The notes below the pieces were generated by a model. The model made no database searches. It worked only from the letters and a program-made list of their open reading frames with translations, and was not told the DNA's origin. Source: Sulfurospirillum halorespirans DSM 13726 (GTDB lineage: Bacteria > Campylobacterota > Campylobacteria > Campylobacterales > Sulfurospirillaceae). Taken from it: 64,000 nt of DNA. Where the stretch lies: the NCBI RefSeq assembly GCF_001723605.1, contig NZ_CP017111.1, positions 806,001 to 870,000 of the forward strand, in the 5' to 3' direction. The stretch's first letter is position 1, and each line of letters begins with the position of its first letter. Made by a program: the position numbers and the translations under genes. Below, piece after piece: positions 27,795 through 37,249 of the stretch.

Positions 27795-29039
27795 TTACCG
27801 AAGCACTAAACTCGCAAACGGCTTAGGTTCACTGAAATGGTACCCCTGAAAATAGTCAATCCCAAGCTCTTTACATGTAAGGTATATCTCTTCGTTTGCG
27901 ACGAATTCTGCGACAGTTTGCATGCGCATTTTTTGTGCGAAGGTGACCATGGTTTCGACGACGGCTTTGTGGATGGCGTTTTTGTGGATGTTTTTAATTA
28001 AGCTTCCATCGATCTTGATGAAATCGGCTTGGAGTTTGACGAGGTATTCAAAATTCGAGTAGCCTGTTCCAAAATCATCGATGGCGATTTTCACACCTTG
28101 GCTTTTGAGTGAGCTTAAAAACGAGATCACTTCGGGGTGATTTTCGATGCCTTCGCCCTCGGTGACTTCAACGGTCAAGCGATCTGCTACGTTAAATTCG
28201 TACATTTTTTCAAACAAAAAGTCGATGCGGTTTTGATCTAGTATATCACTGAGTGCGAGGTTGATCGAAAATTCGGCGTGTTTGTCAGCAAAAAAAACAA
28301 ACGATTTTTGAATGACGATTTTGGTGATCGCGCCATACAGATTGGCACGTTTGGCATGGTCTAAAAAAAGGTACGGCGAGATAATGCGCCCATCGGGGTG
28401 ATGCAGACGCACCAAGCACTCAAATTTGGGGATTTTACCCCCTTCGATACTTTGCGCAAAGACATCAAAACGCCCTTTTTTCAGCCCCTCACGAATCGTC
28501 CGCTCCCACTCAACATCGGCTCTTGCAGTGGATTGGGGCGTGCACAACGAAGGAATCGCAGCATCGTACACCATCAAATCTTTGCCAATGCGTTTAGCCT
28601 GTTTGATCGCAAATTCGGCGTTGAGAAAAAGGTCGTCGTAGCCGATGGCAACACCGATGCGAAGCGGTGTGTAGATGCGCTCATTCGCCACTTCGATGGG
28701 CGAGTAACCAAAATACCAGAGGCATGATTCGATATTTTGCAAGAAGTGTTCAAGCGCGACCTCTTTTCCTGCAAGAATCGCAAAAAGATCGGCACCCAAG
28801 TGAAAAACGACGGCTCCTGAAAAGCGACGTTTGAGTCTTTGTGAGATGGTTTTTAAGATTTGATCGCCGACTTCGTAGCCAAAGGTGTGATTGAAATTCC
28901 AAAAGCCATTGACGTTGAGGAGGGCGAGTTTATTGGCGGTTGAGTTTGCAAGGGTGTTGACAAAGCGCTGACGATCGGGCAGTTCGGTGAGAGGGTGAAT
29001 TCTGCCGTATTTTAATTCGTACTTGAGCTCTTTTCGCAT
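27795..29039 (-). CDS. Cytoplasmic GGDEF-EAL protein with degenerate GGDEF
   Basis: A 414-residue protein without membrane segments. The GGDEF domain (about 15-150) is degenerate: the signature reads HLGADLFAIL, so cyclase activity is unlikely. The EAL domain (about 175-410) reads KFECLVRLHHP (Ala of EAL replaced by Cys), with DILDQNRI, EVTEGEG, IDDFGTGYSNFEYLVKL and DFIKIDGSLI retained, so phosphodiesterase activity on cyclic di-GMP remains likely, with the GGDEF domain possibly binding GTP. It is the last gene of the minus-strand group behind the efflux operon. A palindrome copy at 27870 encodes LTCK. Confidence 0.85.
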   Translation of the reverse strand: MRKELKYELKYGRIHPLTELPDRQRFVNTLANSTANKLALLNVNGFWNFNHTFGYEVGDQILKTISQRLKRRFSGAVVFHLGADLFAILAGKEVALEHFLQNIESCLWYFGYSPIEVANERIYTPLRIGVAIGYDDLFLNAEFAIKQAKRIGKDLMVYDAAIPSLCTPQSTARADVEWERTIREGLKKGRFDVFAQSIEGGKIPKFECLVRLHHPDGRIISPYLFLDHAKRANLYGAITKIVIQKSFVFFADKHAEFSINLALSDILDQNRIDFLFEKMYEFNVADRLTVEVTEGEGIENHPEVISFLSSLKSQGVKIAIDDFGTGYSNFEYLVKLQADFIKIDGSLIKNIHKNAIHKAVVETMVTFAQKMRMQTVAEFVANEEIYLTCKELGIDYFQGYHFSEPKPFASLVLR

Positions 29040-29069
29040 CCTTGCTTAACCCTTATAGTAATAATTTTG

Positions 29070-29969
29070 TTATTGTACTATCACACTCTTTAAAAAATCA
29101 TCGACCGCTTTGGTGTAGGTGGCGTCATATCCCAATAATTGATTGATCTCTTTGTGGCTCATATTCTCTTTAAGCAACAGCGTCTTGGTTCCAAGGGAAG
29201 CCGCTTTTTGAAGAAATTTCTCGGCTTGGGAGCAAGAGTCATCCCGTTTGGTGGAGCAAACCGCGAGAAGCGGCATACGAGCGGAGCTTAGTTGATGAAA
29301 CGGTGAGAGGCTTTGCCAATACGCAGGATCGCTTCCAAACGCGTGATCGTACAAGCGCATATGCTTGGCACTCATCAGGGCTGGTGTGTCCATCACCGCG
29401 CTGTCGAGTGAAATAGCTGCGATGGGTGGTGTGATAGCGTTAGTAGCGTACAAGGCGTTTGAAGAGGCGATCATCACGATGATATGCGCTCCAGCGGAGT
29501 GTCCCATCACAATAAATTGAGCTCTGTTCCCGCCCCAAGAGGCACTTTTTTCTTGCGCAAACCCGAGCGCTTTCGCTACTTCTTTGACCTGCTCGCTCAC
29601 CGGTGCATCGGGGAGCATTTTGTAGTTGGTGGAGATGACGATGTAGCCTTTTTTGACCCAATAATTGACCTTGTTTTCCACCACGCTTTGAGACGTTTTA
29701 TCGCCAATGCGCCATGCCCCGCCGTGTACCATAAAGATGACGGGTGAGAGGGAGGAGGTGTTTACATGTAAAGGGGTGTAAACGTCCAAACGCTCTTTGG
29801 CATCTGCTCCATAGCTGACATTGGCGATGAGACGAATCTCTTTGGAAAACCGTGCTTCTTTCTCTTCATCCTCTTCGCCTCCAAGACTCAAACGATCGCG
29901 CAAAATGCCTGCGTGCAAACTTTGAAAGAGTACAAGCGTTAAAAGCGCAAAAAAGAGTTTCTGAACCAT
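29070..29969 (-). CDS. Exported alpha/beta hydrolase (carboxylesterase-like)
   Basis: A 299-residue secreted hydrolase: signal peptide LFFALLTLVLFQSLHAG, the oxyanion-hole motif MVHGGAWRIGDK near residue 85, the nucleophile elbow MGHSAGAH near 165, an acidic residue in LLAVCSTKRDDSC and a histidine near NMSHKEINQ. These are features of the hormone-sensitive-lipase/BD-FAE-like esterases. It lies 22 bases after the old-yellow-enzyme gene and may be cotranscribed with the efflux operon. Perfect palindromes lie within the gene at 29761 (LHVN) and as a variant in the spacer at 29979. Confidence 0.85.
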   Translation of the reverse strand: MVQKLFFALLTLVLFQSLHAGILRDRLSLGGEEDEEKEARFSKEIRLIANVSYGADAKERLDVYTPLHVNTSSLSPVIFMVHGGAWRIGDKTSQSVVENKVNYWVKKGYIVISTNYKMLPDAPVSEQVKEVAKALGFAQEKSASWGGNRAQFIVMGHSAGAHIIVMIASSNALYATNAITPPIAAISLDSAVMDTPALMSAKHMRLYDHAFGSDPAYWQSLSPFHQLSSARMPLLAVCSTKRDDSCSQAEKFLQKAASLGTKTLLLKENMSHKEINQLLGYDATYTKAVDDFLKSVIVQ

Positions 29970-29978
29970 TTAAAACTC

Positions 29979-29990
29979 CTTACATGTAAA
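29979..29990. repeat. Palindrome copy in the esterase/OYE spacer
   Basis: CTTACATGTAAA lies in the 22-base space between the OYE stop and the esterase start on the minus strand, overlapping where the ribosome-binding site of the esterase would be (AGGAG just after it). Confidence 0.5.
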
Positions 29991-29991
29991 G

Positions 29992-31026
29992 TTAAAAGGC
30001 TCTCAAATACGAAGGCTCGATCAATGCTTTTTTCCCCTCATCTTTGGCTGTGAAAAAGACAAAATTGGGGTTGCGCAACAGCTCTCTTCCGTAAGCAACC
30101 AAATCGCAAAAACCGCCGTTTAAAAGCTTTTCGCCTTCTTCGGCAGTGGTAATGAGTCCGACGGCAATCGTTGGAATCTCAACACTTTCACGAATCACTT
30201 TGGCGTAAGCGGCTTGGTAAAGGGGAACAAGGGGAGGCATCTTTTGCGCTTCATTGTTACCACCTGCTGAGACGTGAATCATCGCAACACCAATGCTTTG
30301 AAGCTGTTTGGAGAGGTAAATACTCTCTTCAACATTCCAACCCTTTTCCATCCATTCATCGGCACTGATGCGCACAAACAGAGGCACCTCTTTGGTCGCA
30401 TCTAAGATCGCTTGCGCCACTTCGAGGACAAATGCACAACGGTTTTCCAAACTGCCACCGTACTTATCGGTGCGTTGGTTCGAAAGAGGCGATAAAAATT
30501 CGCACAACAGATAACCGTGTGCGGCGTGCAATTCAAGGAACTCATACCCTGCATACGTCGCGCGAAGGGCGGCTTGCACAAAGTGTTTTTTGACAGTTTC
30601 TAACTCTTCAAGGCTGAGCTCATGCGGGAGTTTGTACCCGTTTGTTGCACTAAATGCAATCGCACTAGGTGCGACAGGCGAGGAAGAAGCGCAGATACTT
30701 TTGCGTCCTGCATGCGCGAGTTGTATGCCCATTTTGGCACCGTATTCATGGCACAACTGAACCAACTGTTGATGCCCTGGCACTTGCGCGTCATCCCAAA
30801 GACCCAGATCGGTTTCGCTGATGCGACCACGCGCTTCAACCGCCGTGGCTTCAACGATGATCAACCCCACACCTCCGATTGCACGCGTCGTGTAATGCAC
30901 AAGGTGAAAGGGAGTCACTTCGCCATCACTCTCGGCTTTATACATGCACATCGGTGGCATCACCACGCGGTTTTTAAGGGACAGTCCGTTCTCTTCGTAA
31001 GGGCTTAACAGTAGGCTCATTTTCAC
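29992..31026 (-). CDS. NADPH:flavin oxidoreductase, old yellow enzyme family (YqjM-like)
   Basis: A 344-residue FMN-dependent ene-reductase. Signatures are the N-terminal LKNRVVMPPMCMYKA (with the YqjM-type cysteine), GRISETDLGLWDD, QLAHAGRKS, the HAAHGYLLCEFLSP active site with its histidine pair, and VGLITTAEEGEKLL. Enzymes of this class reduce electrophilic alkenes and may deal with oxidative or electrophile stress. It starts four bases after the stop of the outer-membrane factor gene, so it belongs to the same transcription unit as the efflux pump, suggesting a joint role in detoxification (inference). Confidence 0.93.
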   Translation of the reverse strand: MKMSLLLSPYEENGLSLKNRVVMPPMCMYKAESDGEVTPFHLVHYTTRAIGGVGLIIVEATAVEARGRISETDLGLWDDAQVPGHQQLVQLCHEYGAKMGIQLAHAGRKSICASSSPVAPSAIAFSATNGYKLPHELSLEELETVKKHFVQAALRATYAGYEFLELHAAHGYLLCEFLSPLSNQRTDKYGGSLENRCAFVLEVAQAILDATKEVPLFVRISADEWMEKGWNVEESIYLSKQLQSIGVAMIHVSAGGNNEAQKMPPLVPLYQAAYAKVIRESVEIPTIAVGLITTAEEGEKLLNGGFCDLVAYGRELLRNPNFVFFTAKDEGKKALIEPSYLRAF

Positions 31027-31030
31027 TCCT

Positions 31031-32431
31031 TTAGTTTACATGTAAAAGTTCAGCTTCATTCCAACCGCCACCGAGGGCTTTAAAGAGTTCGGCTTGGTCG
31101 GTCAAAAGGGCTTGCTTGGTGGCGATGACACTCAAAGAACTACTGAGCACCCCTTTTTGTGCGTCTAGGACTTCAAGCTGGTTCGCAACGCCTTGATTGA
31201 AACGTTTGGTCGAGAGGTCTAACACTTTTTGGTAGGCTTTGAGTTCTTCTTGTTGAAAGACAAGGCGGCTTTGGGCTAGATTCTCTTTTGCAAGGGCGTC
31301 ATGCACCTCTTTGTACGCTTTCTTCACGGTTTGCTCATAGCTTACTAAAGACGATTGCAAATCGGTTTCGGAGATGGAAACACGCTGTTTGATGCGCCCA
31401 AAATCAAAAATGGGCACACTGAGGCTGGGTCCCAAACTCCAACGATTCGCACTGGATTTGAGGATATTGCCCAGGTCATCGCTTTGTTGACCGTAACTGC
31501 CTGTCAGACTAATTGTCGGGAAATAAGCGGCTTTTTCAACCCCAATGAGTGCATTTTTGCTTTTGAGATTCTCTAAAGACTCTTTAATATCGGGGCGATT
31601 TTCCATCAAACTGGAAGGCACGCCTTGGGGAATCGCAAGTGCGCTTGGCAGGGTCGCATCTGTTTTTAACTCTTCAAAAAGTGCTTGCGGACTTTTACCG
31701 ACCAAAATGGCTAAGGCACTTTTTTGAAGCGCAAAACTCTCCATCAAGCTGTTTTGAGAGGCTTTGGCATTGTTGTACTGCGCGAGGGCTTGGTTGGCTA
31801 AGAGATCGCTGATCGTGCCTGCTTTTTGCTGTTTGGAGCGAAATTCATAACTCTCTTTATAGGCTTGAGCGGTTTGCTCGAGCACACGCATGCGCGCTTG
31901 CAGGGAGGCTAGGTTAAAGTAAGCGCTGATCACATCGTGAATGAGGGTATTGCGAACCGTTTCACGTGCGGCCTGTGTGGCTAAGTACAGCGACCAGCTG
32001 GATTCACTCTGATTAGAAAGTCGTCCCCAAAAGTCGATCTCATAGGAGAGCGTACCACTCATAGCAAAATCGGAATACTCCGCTCCCTTGTTTTTCGTTG
32101 AGTAGGCTTCATCGCTGGTTTTTTGACGCGTGTTACTGGCGTTAGCATTGAGCGTTGGGAGCTCGTTAGCCGTGTTCAGTCCATACGTTTGGCGTGCTTT
32201 AAGCACTTTGAGCGCTGAAAGCTTGAGATCGTCACTGCCAAGAAGTGCTTCATCCACGAGGGCATTGAGCTTGGCGTCGTTAAACTGCTTCCACCACTCT
32301 TTGTTTACATGTAACGCTTCTTGGGCGCTTTTGGGTTGCTCCATTTGAGGAACATTAAGCTCAGGTTTGAGCGAACATCCACCCAAAAAAAGGATGGTAA
32401 CAAAGGATAAAAGGGTAATGCTACGAGTCAT
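31031..32431 (-). CDS. cmeC: Outer-membrane lipoprotein efflux factor (CmeC/NodT-like)
   Basis: A 466-residue outer-membrane channel of the NodT/CmeC type. The lipobox FLGGC puts the acylated cysteine near residue 19, followed by SLKPELNVP, then two outer-membrane efflux protein repeats with RPDIKESL and the periplasmic helix motifs. It overlaps the end of the pump gene by 11 bases. The last codons (LLHVN-stop) coincide with a perfect palindrome at 31035. The symbol is by analogy with the Campylobacter CmeABC multidrug pump. Confidence 0.88.
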   Translation of the reverse strand: MTRSITLLSFVTILFLGGCSLKPELNVPQMEQPKSAQEALHVNKEWWKQFNDAKLNALVDEALLGSDDLKLSALKVLKARQTYGLNTANELPTLNANASNTRQKTSDEAYSTKNKGAEYSDFAMSGTLSYEIDFWGRLSNQSESSWSLYLATQAARETVRNTLIHDVISAYFNLASLQARMRVLEQTAQAYKESYEFRSKQQKAGTISDLLANQALAQYNNAKASQNSLMESFALQKSALAILVGKSPQALFEELKTDATLPSALAIPQGVPSSLMENRPDIKESLENLKSKNALIGVEKAAYFPTISLTGSYGQQSDDLGNILKSSANRWSLGPSLSVPIFDFGRIKQRVSISETDLQSSLVSYEQTVKKAYKEVHDALAKENLAQSRLVFQQEELKAYQKVLDLSTKRFNQGVANQLEVLDAQKGVLSSSLSVIATKQALLTDQAELFKALGGGWNEAELLHVN

Positions 32432-35400
32432 GAACGACTCCTTTTTTGGTAAACTTTTCTTTCGTTTTCATAATCAGATAGAAAAAGAGCGGTACAAAAA
32501 ACGTACCGATCAAGGTGAGTGTAATCATACCACCCACAACCGTTGTTCCGATGATATGACGGCTATTCGCACCCGCTCCCGTACTTAGAGCCAGTGGCAA
32601 CGTTCCTGCGATAAAGGCAAACGAGGTCATAACGATTGGTCGGAAACGAATGCGCGCCCCCTCAATCGTAGCGTCGATCAAACTGTAACCTTCAGTGAGC
32701 TTTTGCATCGCAAATTCCACCATCAAAATTGCGTTTTTAGACGAAAGCCCCACGAGCGTCACCAGACCCACTTGGAAGTAGATGTCGTTTTGCAAATCTC
32801 TAAAATAGACCGCGAGTGCCGCGCCCAAAAGTGCAAATGGAACGGCTAAAACGATCGCAAACGGAATCGTCCAGCTCTCATACAGTGCCGCCAAGATCAA
32901 GAAAACAAAGATGATGGCATAGATAAAAGCGGTATTGCCACTTTTTTCAAGCAATTTTTCTTGGTACGAAGTACCTGACCAAGCGATGGTGTAGCCGTTT
33001 GGAAGCACACTTTTTGCGACCTCTTCGATGACGCGAAGTGCGTCACCTGAGCTGTAGCCTGGACTTGGCTGACCTGAAATTTGCGCCGCTTGGAACATGT
33101 TGAACTTTTGAACAATCGAAGGGCCTACGATGCGTTTAATGCTCGCAAGGGAGCTGATCGGGATGAGCCTTCCTTCGCTGGATTTGACAAAAACATCGTT
33201 GTAATTTTCCGTCCCTTCTCTAAAGGTGCTGTCACTCTGAACATTGACGTGGTACGTTCGCCCAAAGAGGTTAAAGTCGTTGGTGTAAGTATTGCCAAAA
33301 GTCGCTTGAATGGTGGTAAAGATGTCCGCAGTATCGACACCCAGCGATTTCGCTTTTTCGGTGTCAACGTTGATGAGAAATTGCGGCACATTGGTGTTGA
33401 TGGTCGAACGCATCGCAGAGAGCTCTTTTCGTTCCGCCGCTTTGGCCAAGATCTCTTTCACATAGCCATCGAGCACTTGAATGTTCCCGCCCGTTCGATC
33501 TTGCACAAACATCTCAAAGCCACCCGTGGTACTCATACCCATAATCGGTGGTGGCGTTACGGCGATCAAAAATGCCTCTTTATTTTGAGACAGACCACCC
33601 ATCATTTTACCCGCAATCGCTTGCGAAGTTTGATCCGCGTTGGGTCTTTCATCCCAAGGACGAAGACGAATAAAGCTAATACCCGAATCGGTTTTATACG
33701 CGTTGATAATAAAATCAAGCCCCGACATCGCTCCCACACGAATGACATCTGGGTTGGTAAAGGCAAAGTCACTGACTTGTTGGCTGACCTTTTGCGTTCG
33801 ATCCAGTGAAGCACCGGGCATAAGGTTGTTGATGATAAGGATCATACCTTTGTCTTCGTTTGGAACCAAACCTGTAGGGATACGTGCGGTGATAAGGAAA
33901 ATCGCAGCAATGAGGATACCAAAAATCGCAATGTTCATGACACCAAAGCGAATTGTTTTGCGCACTCCCGTTGAGAAAAGTTGCGTTCCCACTTCAAAAA
34001 AGTCATTAAATTTTTGAATAAACCAAAACGGTGCACTCTCATGTTTACGCAAAAGAAGGGCACACAATGCAGGCGTTAAGGTCAATGCCACGATACCCGA
34101 GATAGTAACGGAGATGATGACGGTCATCGCAAACTGTTTGTACATCGTACCGCTAAAACCACCCATAAACGCAGCCGGTACAAAGACCGCACATAAAACC
34201 ATCACGATGGCGATAACAGGACTGGTGATCTCTTTCATCGCCTTAATCGTCGCATCTTTGACACTGAGCTCTTCTTCTTCTCTTAAAATACGCTCAACGT
34301 TCTCAATGACGACAATCGCATCATCAACAACCAGACCAATGGCTAGGGTCAAACCAAAGAGGGTCAGTAGGTTGATCGAAAAACCTGCGATATAAAAGCC
34401 TGCAAAGGTTCCAATGATGGAGACAGGAATAGCAAGAACGGGAATAAACGTTGCGCGCAAATTGCCCAAAAAGAGGTAGATGATACCTACAACAAGCGCA
34501 ATAGAAAGAATCAACGTAAAGATCACTTCGTGGATCGATTCGCGTACGAAAATGGTCGGATCATACGCCGTGTCAATTTCAAGATCGCTTGGGAAGTTGG
34601 GTGAAATCTCCGCCAATTTTTGCTCCAAAAGGTTGGAAACTTCCAGTGCATTGGCGCCTGAGGCTAAGAAAATACCAATAGGAATCATCGGTTTGTTGTT
34701 AAAAATACCGCTAAAATAGTACGACTCGACGCCCAGTTCGACGTTGGCAACATCTCCTAGTCTTAAGGATGAGCCATCGCTGTTGGATTTGATGATGATT
34801 TTCTCAAATTCACTGGCGTTTTTAAGTCTGCCATCGGTTTTCACCGTGTAGGTATAAGTGGGCTGTTTTGCCATCGGCTCTTGTCCGATTTGACCTGCGG
34901 CGTACTGCTCATTTTGGCTTTTGATCGCATTGATCACTTCCGCGGTGGTGAGATCATAGGTTGATAATTTATCAGGCTTGATCCAGACGCGAATGGCGTA
35001 GTTTTTATTTCCAAAAATGGTCACATCACCGATGCCAGGGATGCGCTTCAGATCATCCACGATGTTGACAAGCGCGTAATTAGAAATGAACGTTGTATCG
35101 TGCGAATTGTCTTTGGAGGTAAGTGTTAAAACTTTGAGGATGTCAGGAGAGCGCTCTCTGGTGGAAACACCTTGCTTGCGCACCGCTTCGGGTAGTTTGT
35201 TGGTGGCGATTTGCACACGGTTATTCACATCGACTTTGGCTTGTGCGACATCCGATCCAATTTGAAAATAGACGTTGATGCTTACATTGCCACTGGGAGA
35301 GGCGGTGGTGGTCATGTAGAGCATATTGGTCACACCATTGATCCTCTTCCAAAGGTGCAGCCACCGTCGTTGCAATGGTTTGCGCATCCGCACCAGGATA

Positions 35401-35547
35401 CGTTGCAGAGACGATGATCTGCGGAGGTGCGATGCTAGGATACTCTTGAATAGGCAGCGATTTGATCGCAATGATACCTGCCAAAATAATCACAATCGAA
35501 ACAACGGTTGCAAAAATAGGGCGGTTGATAAAAAACTTCGAAAACAT
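32421..35547 (-). pseudogene. cmeB: RND multidrug efflux pump (CmeB/AcrB-like) with frameshift
   Basis: A full-length pump gene interrupted by a frameshift. The first 68 residues ([19 protein letters not shown] to VAAPLEE) read in one frame from 35547; [12 protein letters not shown] and all following residues read in another. The break is near 35343, where LEE should be followed by one residue and INGV; the sequence GAAGAGGATCAAT is two bases short (or one too many). The total of 3127 bases is 3x1042+1. All other features are intact: TM4 VVDDAIVVIENVER, TM10 lysine in SSKNAILMVEFA. Either a real recent mutation, phase variation or a sequencing error; there is no homopolymer at the site. Confidence 0.85.
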
Positions 35548-36698
35548 TATTTTGCCTCTTCGTTGATCACTTTATCCACCTTCACAGGTGCTCCTGCTTT
35601 GATTCTAAAGAAGTTGTTGACGATGACCACATCGCCAGCTTTAAGACCACTTTCAATCACATAGTCATTCTCACTCGCTTCGCCCATTTTCACAGGTTTA
35701 ACGACCGCTTTGCCCTCTTCAACGACAAAGACAACGGTGCCAAGAGGGTTTTGAAGTACCGCTTTTTGTGGTACTTTTATGACGTTGTTACGGGTTAAAC
35801 CCACCAAATTGACCTTAACAAATTGGTTGGGAAGTAGCTCTTTGCCTTCGTTTTTAAAGGTCGCACGCGCTTTGAGTGAGCCTGTTTTGGCATTGAGTGA
35901 GCTGTCTAAAAAGTCAACCATACCCATCTCTTTAAATTTCGCATCGCCAATCTGTAAAGAAGCTTTGAGTTTACCCTCTGTTGGGTTTGACCATTTGCCA
36001 TTTTTGATGTTGTATTTTTGCTTCATCACATCAATATCAGGAATCGAAAACTCTACATGTAAAGGAGTGATTTGCGTGATGTCGACTAATGCCGTACCAT
36101 CGGTAACAAGGGCTCCTACATCGACTTGCTTCAGTCCTGTCATACCGCTCATTGTGGCTTTAATCGTGGTACGATCTAAATTAATGCTTGCCGTTTGCAA
36201 AGATGCTTTAGCACTCGCAAGACTCGCTTTGGCCCCTTCATAGGTCCAATACGCACTGTCTTTTTCTTGCTCACTCGAAGCGCCTGATTCAAAAAGGGTA
36301 CGAATACGATCCCAATCTTTGGACGCTTTTTGCAGTTGAACATCCAGAGAATTCACGTTGGCTTTGGCAAGATTGAGCGCTGCTTCATAGCTATCTGGCT
36401 CGATTTTATAAAGCACATCGCCCTCTTTGACAAAATCACCTTCATTGAAGAATTTCTTCATCAAAATACCATTGGCACGTGCTTTAATCGTGACGCTTTG
36501 CGAACTGATTGTTTTACCAGGGTATTGCAGGCTTAAAGCCTCTTCTTTTGCGGCAGCGATTTTGTAGACATCCACAGCAGGGGCTGGGGCGTTGGTGGTT
36601 GCAGGGGAAGGCTGTTTTTTTGCCTCTTCCGCATAACTTTGAGTGCCAAGAGCAAGGCACGTGACCAAAAGAAAGATCTTCTTATTGAGTAAAAACAT
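35547..36698 (-). CDS. cmeA: Periplasmic adaptor of RND pump (CmeA-like)
   Basis: A periplasmic membrane fusion protein of about 383 residues. A signal peptide ([17 protein letters not shown]) is followed by the lipoyl halves ([28 protein letters not shown]), an alpha-hairpin with the [11 protein letters not shown] region, and barrel and membrane-proximal domains ending [12 protein letters not shown] chose the ATG at 36698; an ATG two codons earlier (36704) would lie too close to the TAAGGA ribosome-binding site. Its stop overlaps the cmeB start (TAATG). It is the first gene of the efflux operon. A variant palindrome at 36052 encodes LHVE. Confidence 0.9.
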   Translation of the reverse strand: MFLLNKKIFLLVTCLALGTQSYAEEAKKQPSPATTNAPAPAVDVYKIAAAKEEALSLQYPGKTISSQSVTIKARANGILMKKFFNEGDFVKEGDVLYKIEPDSYEAALNLAKANVNSLDVQLQKASKDWDRIRTLFESGASSEQEKDSAYWTYEGAKASLASAKASLQTASINLDRTTIKATMSGMTGLKQVDVGALVTDGTALVDITQITPLHVEFSIPDIDVMKQKYNIKNGKWSNPTEGKLKASLQIGDAKFKEMGMVDFLDSSLNAKTGSLKARATFKNEGKELLPNQFVKVNLVGLTRNNVIKVPQKAVLQNPLGTVVFVVEEGKAVVKPVKMGEASENDYVIESGLKAGDVVIVNNFFRIKAGAPVKVDKVINEEAK

Positions 36699-36716
36699 CA
36701 GCATTCCTTAAATATG

Positions 36717-36739
36717 ATTATAATTTAATTAAATTGTAA
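36717..36739 (-). promoter_or_regulatory. Promoter and 22-base inverted repeat (candidate repressor operator) of cmeABC
   Basis: The minus-strand TATAAT (36722-36717) lies just upstream of the ribosome-binding site of cmeA. Overlapping it is an inverted repeat centred at 36728/36729, TTATAATTTAA and TTAAATTGTAA, matching at 10 of 11 positions. Position between -35 and -10 is typical of TetR-type repression (CmeR in Campylobacter), but no TetR gene is encoded in this window. Part of the symmetry could be AT-rich chance. Confidence 0.5.
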
Positions 36740-36850
36740 CATATTGGGATTAATAGTAGGTAAATAACAATGGGTGGAGTAGGCGTTTAATCATCTTTAA
36801 AACAAACACACCTTATACTCAAATCAAAGACGCGTTTAAGGAATAGACAG

Positions 36851-37249
36851 ATGCAAACCGTAGGTGATGAGATTTTGTTAGATGAAACCTCTTTGTTGGT
36901 CTCCGAAACAGATGCAAAGGGAACTATTGTTTATGCGGATGAAACCTTTGTCAAATTTTCTGAGTATAGCTTGGAAGAGCTCATTGGAAAACCCCACAAT
37001 ATGATTCGCCATCCCGATATGCCCAAAGCGACATTTAAAGAGCTTTGGGAGAGCCTTAAAAAAGGCAATGTTTGGCAAGGATTTGTTAAAAACCGTACCA
37101 AAAGCGGTAAATTTTACTGGGTTTACGCCACCATCTTTCCTTTTGGCAAAGACCATTATCTCTCTGTGCGAAAAATGGCAAGCAAAGATGAGGTCGAAAA
37201 ATACACCCAACTGTACGCCACTATGCGTGCAAGTGAGAGGCAAAAATGA
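36851..37249 (+). CDS. PAS domain sensor protein (Aer-like, PAS only)
   Basis: A 132-residue soluble protein consisting of one PAS domain, with the Aer-type signature [21 protein letters not shown] and [17 protein letters not shown]. In Aer such domains bind FAD and sense redox. There is no output domain; the overlapping downstream chemoreceptor (ATGA at 37246) is the likely partner, as in the bipartite PAS/receptor energy-taxis systems (CetA/CetB) of Campylobacter. The downstream receptor, however, has its own periplasmic Cache domain, so the partnership is an inference. Confidence 0.85.
   Translation: MQTVGDEILLDETSLLVSETDAKGTIVYADETFVKFSEYSLEELIGKPHNMIRHPDMPKATFKELWESLKKGNVWQGFVKNRTKSGKFYWVYATIFPFGKDHYLSVRKMASKDEVEKYTQLYATMRASERQK

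Noticed and set aside
33081-33809. Long plus-strand ORF of 242 codons
   Set aside because: Antisense to the conserved cmeB-like gene, no family resemblance and no ribosome-binding site; a shadow of codon bias.
32421-35471. Treating the 1016-codon frame as an intact pump with a new N-terminus
   Set aside because: Its first 40 to 50 residues ([18 protein letters not shown]) are an out-of-frame reading of conserved RND sequence found in the other frame from 35547; the true N-terminus is there.
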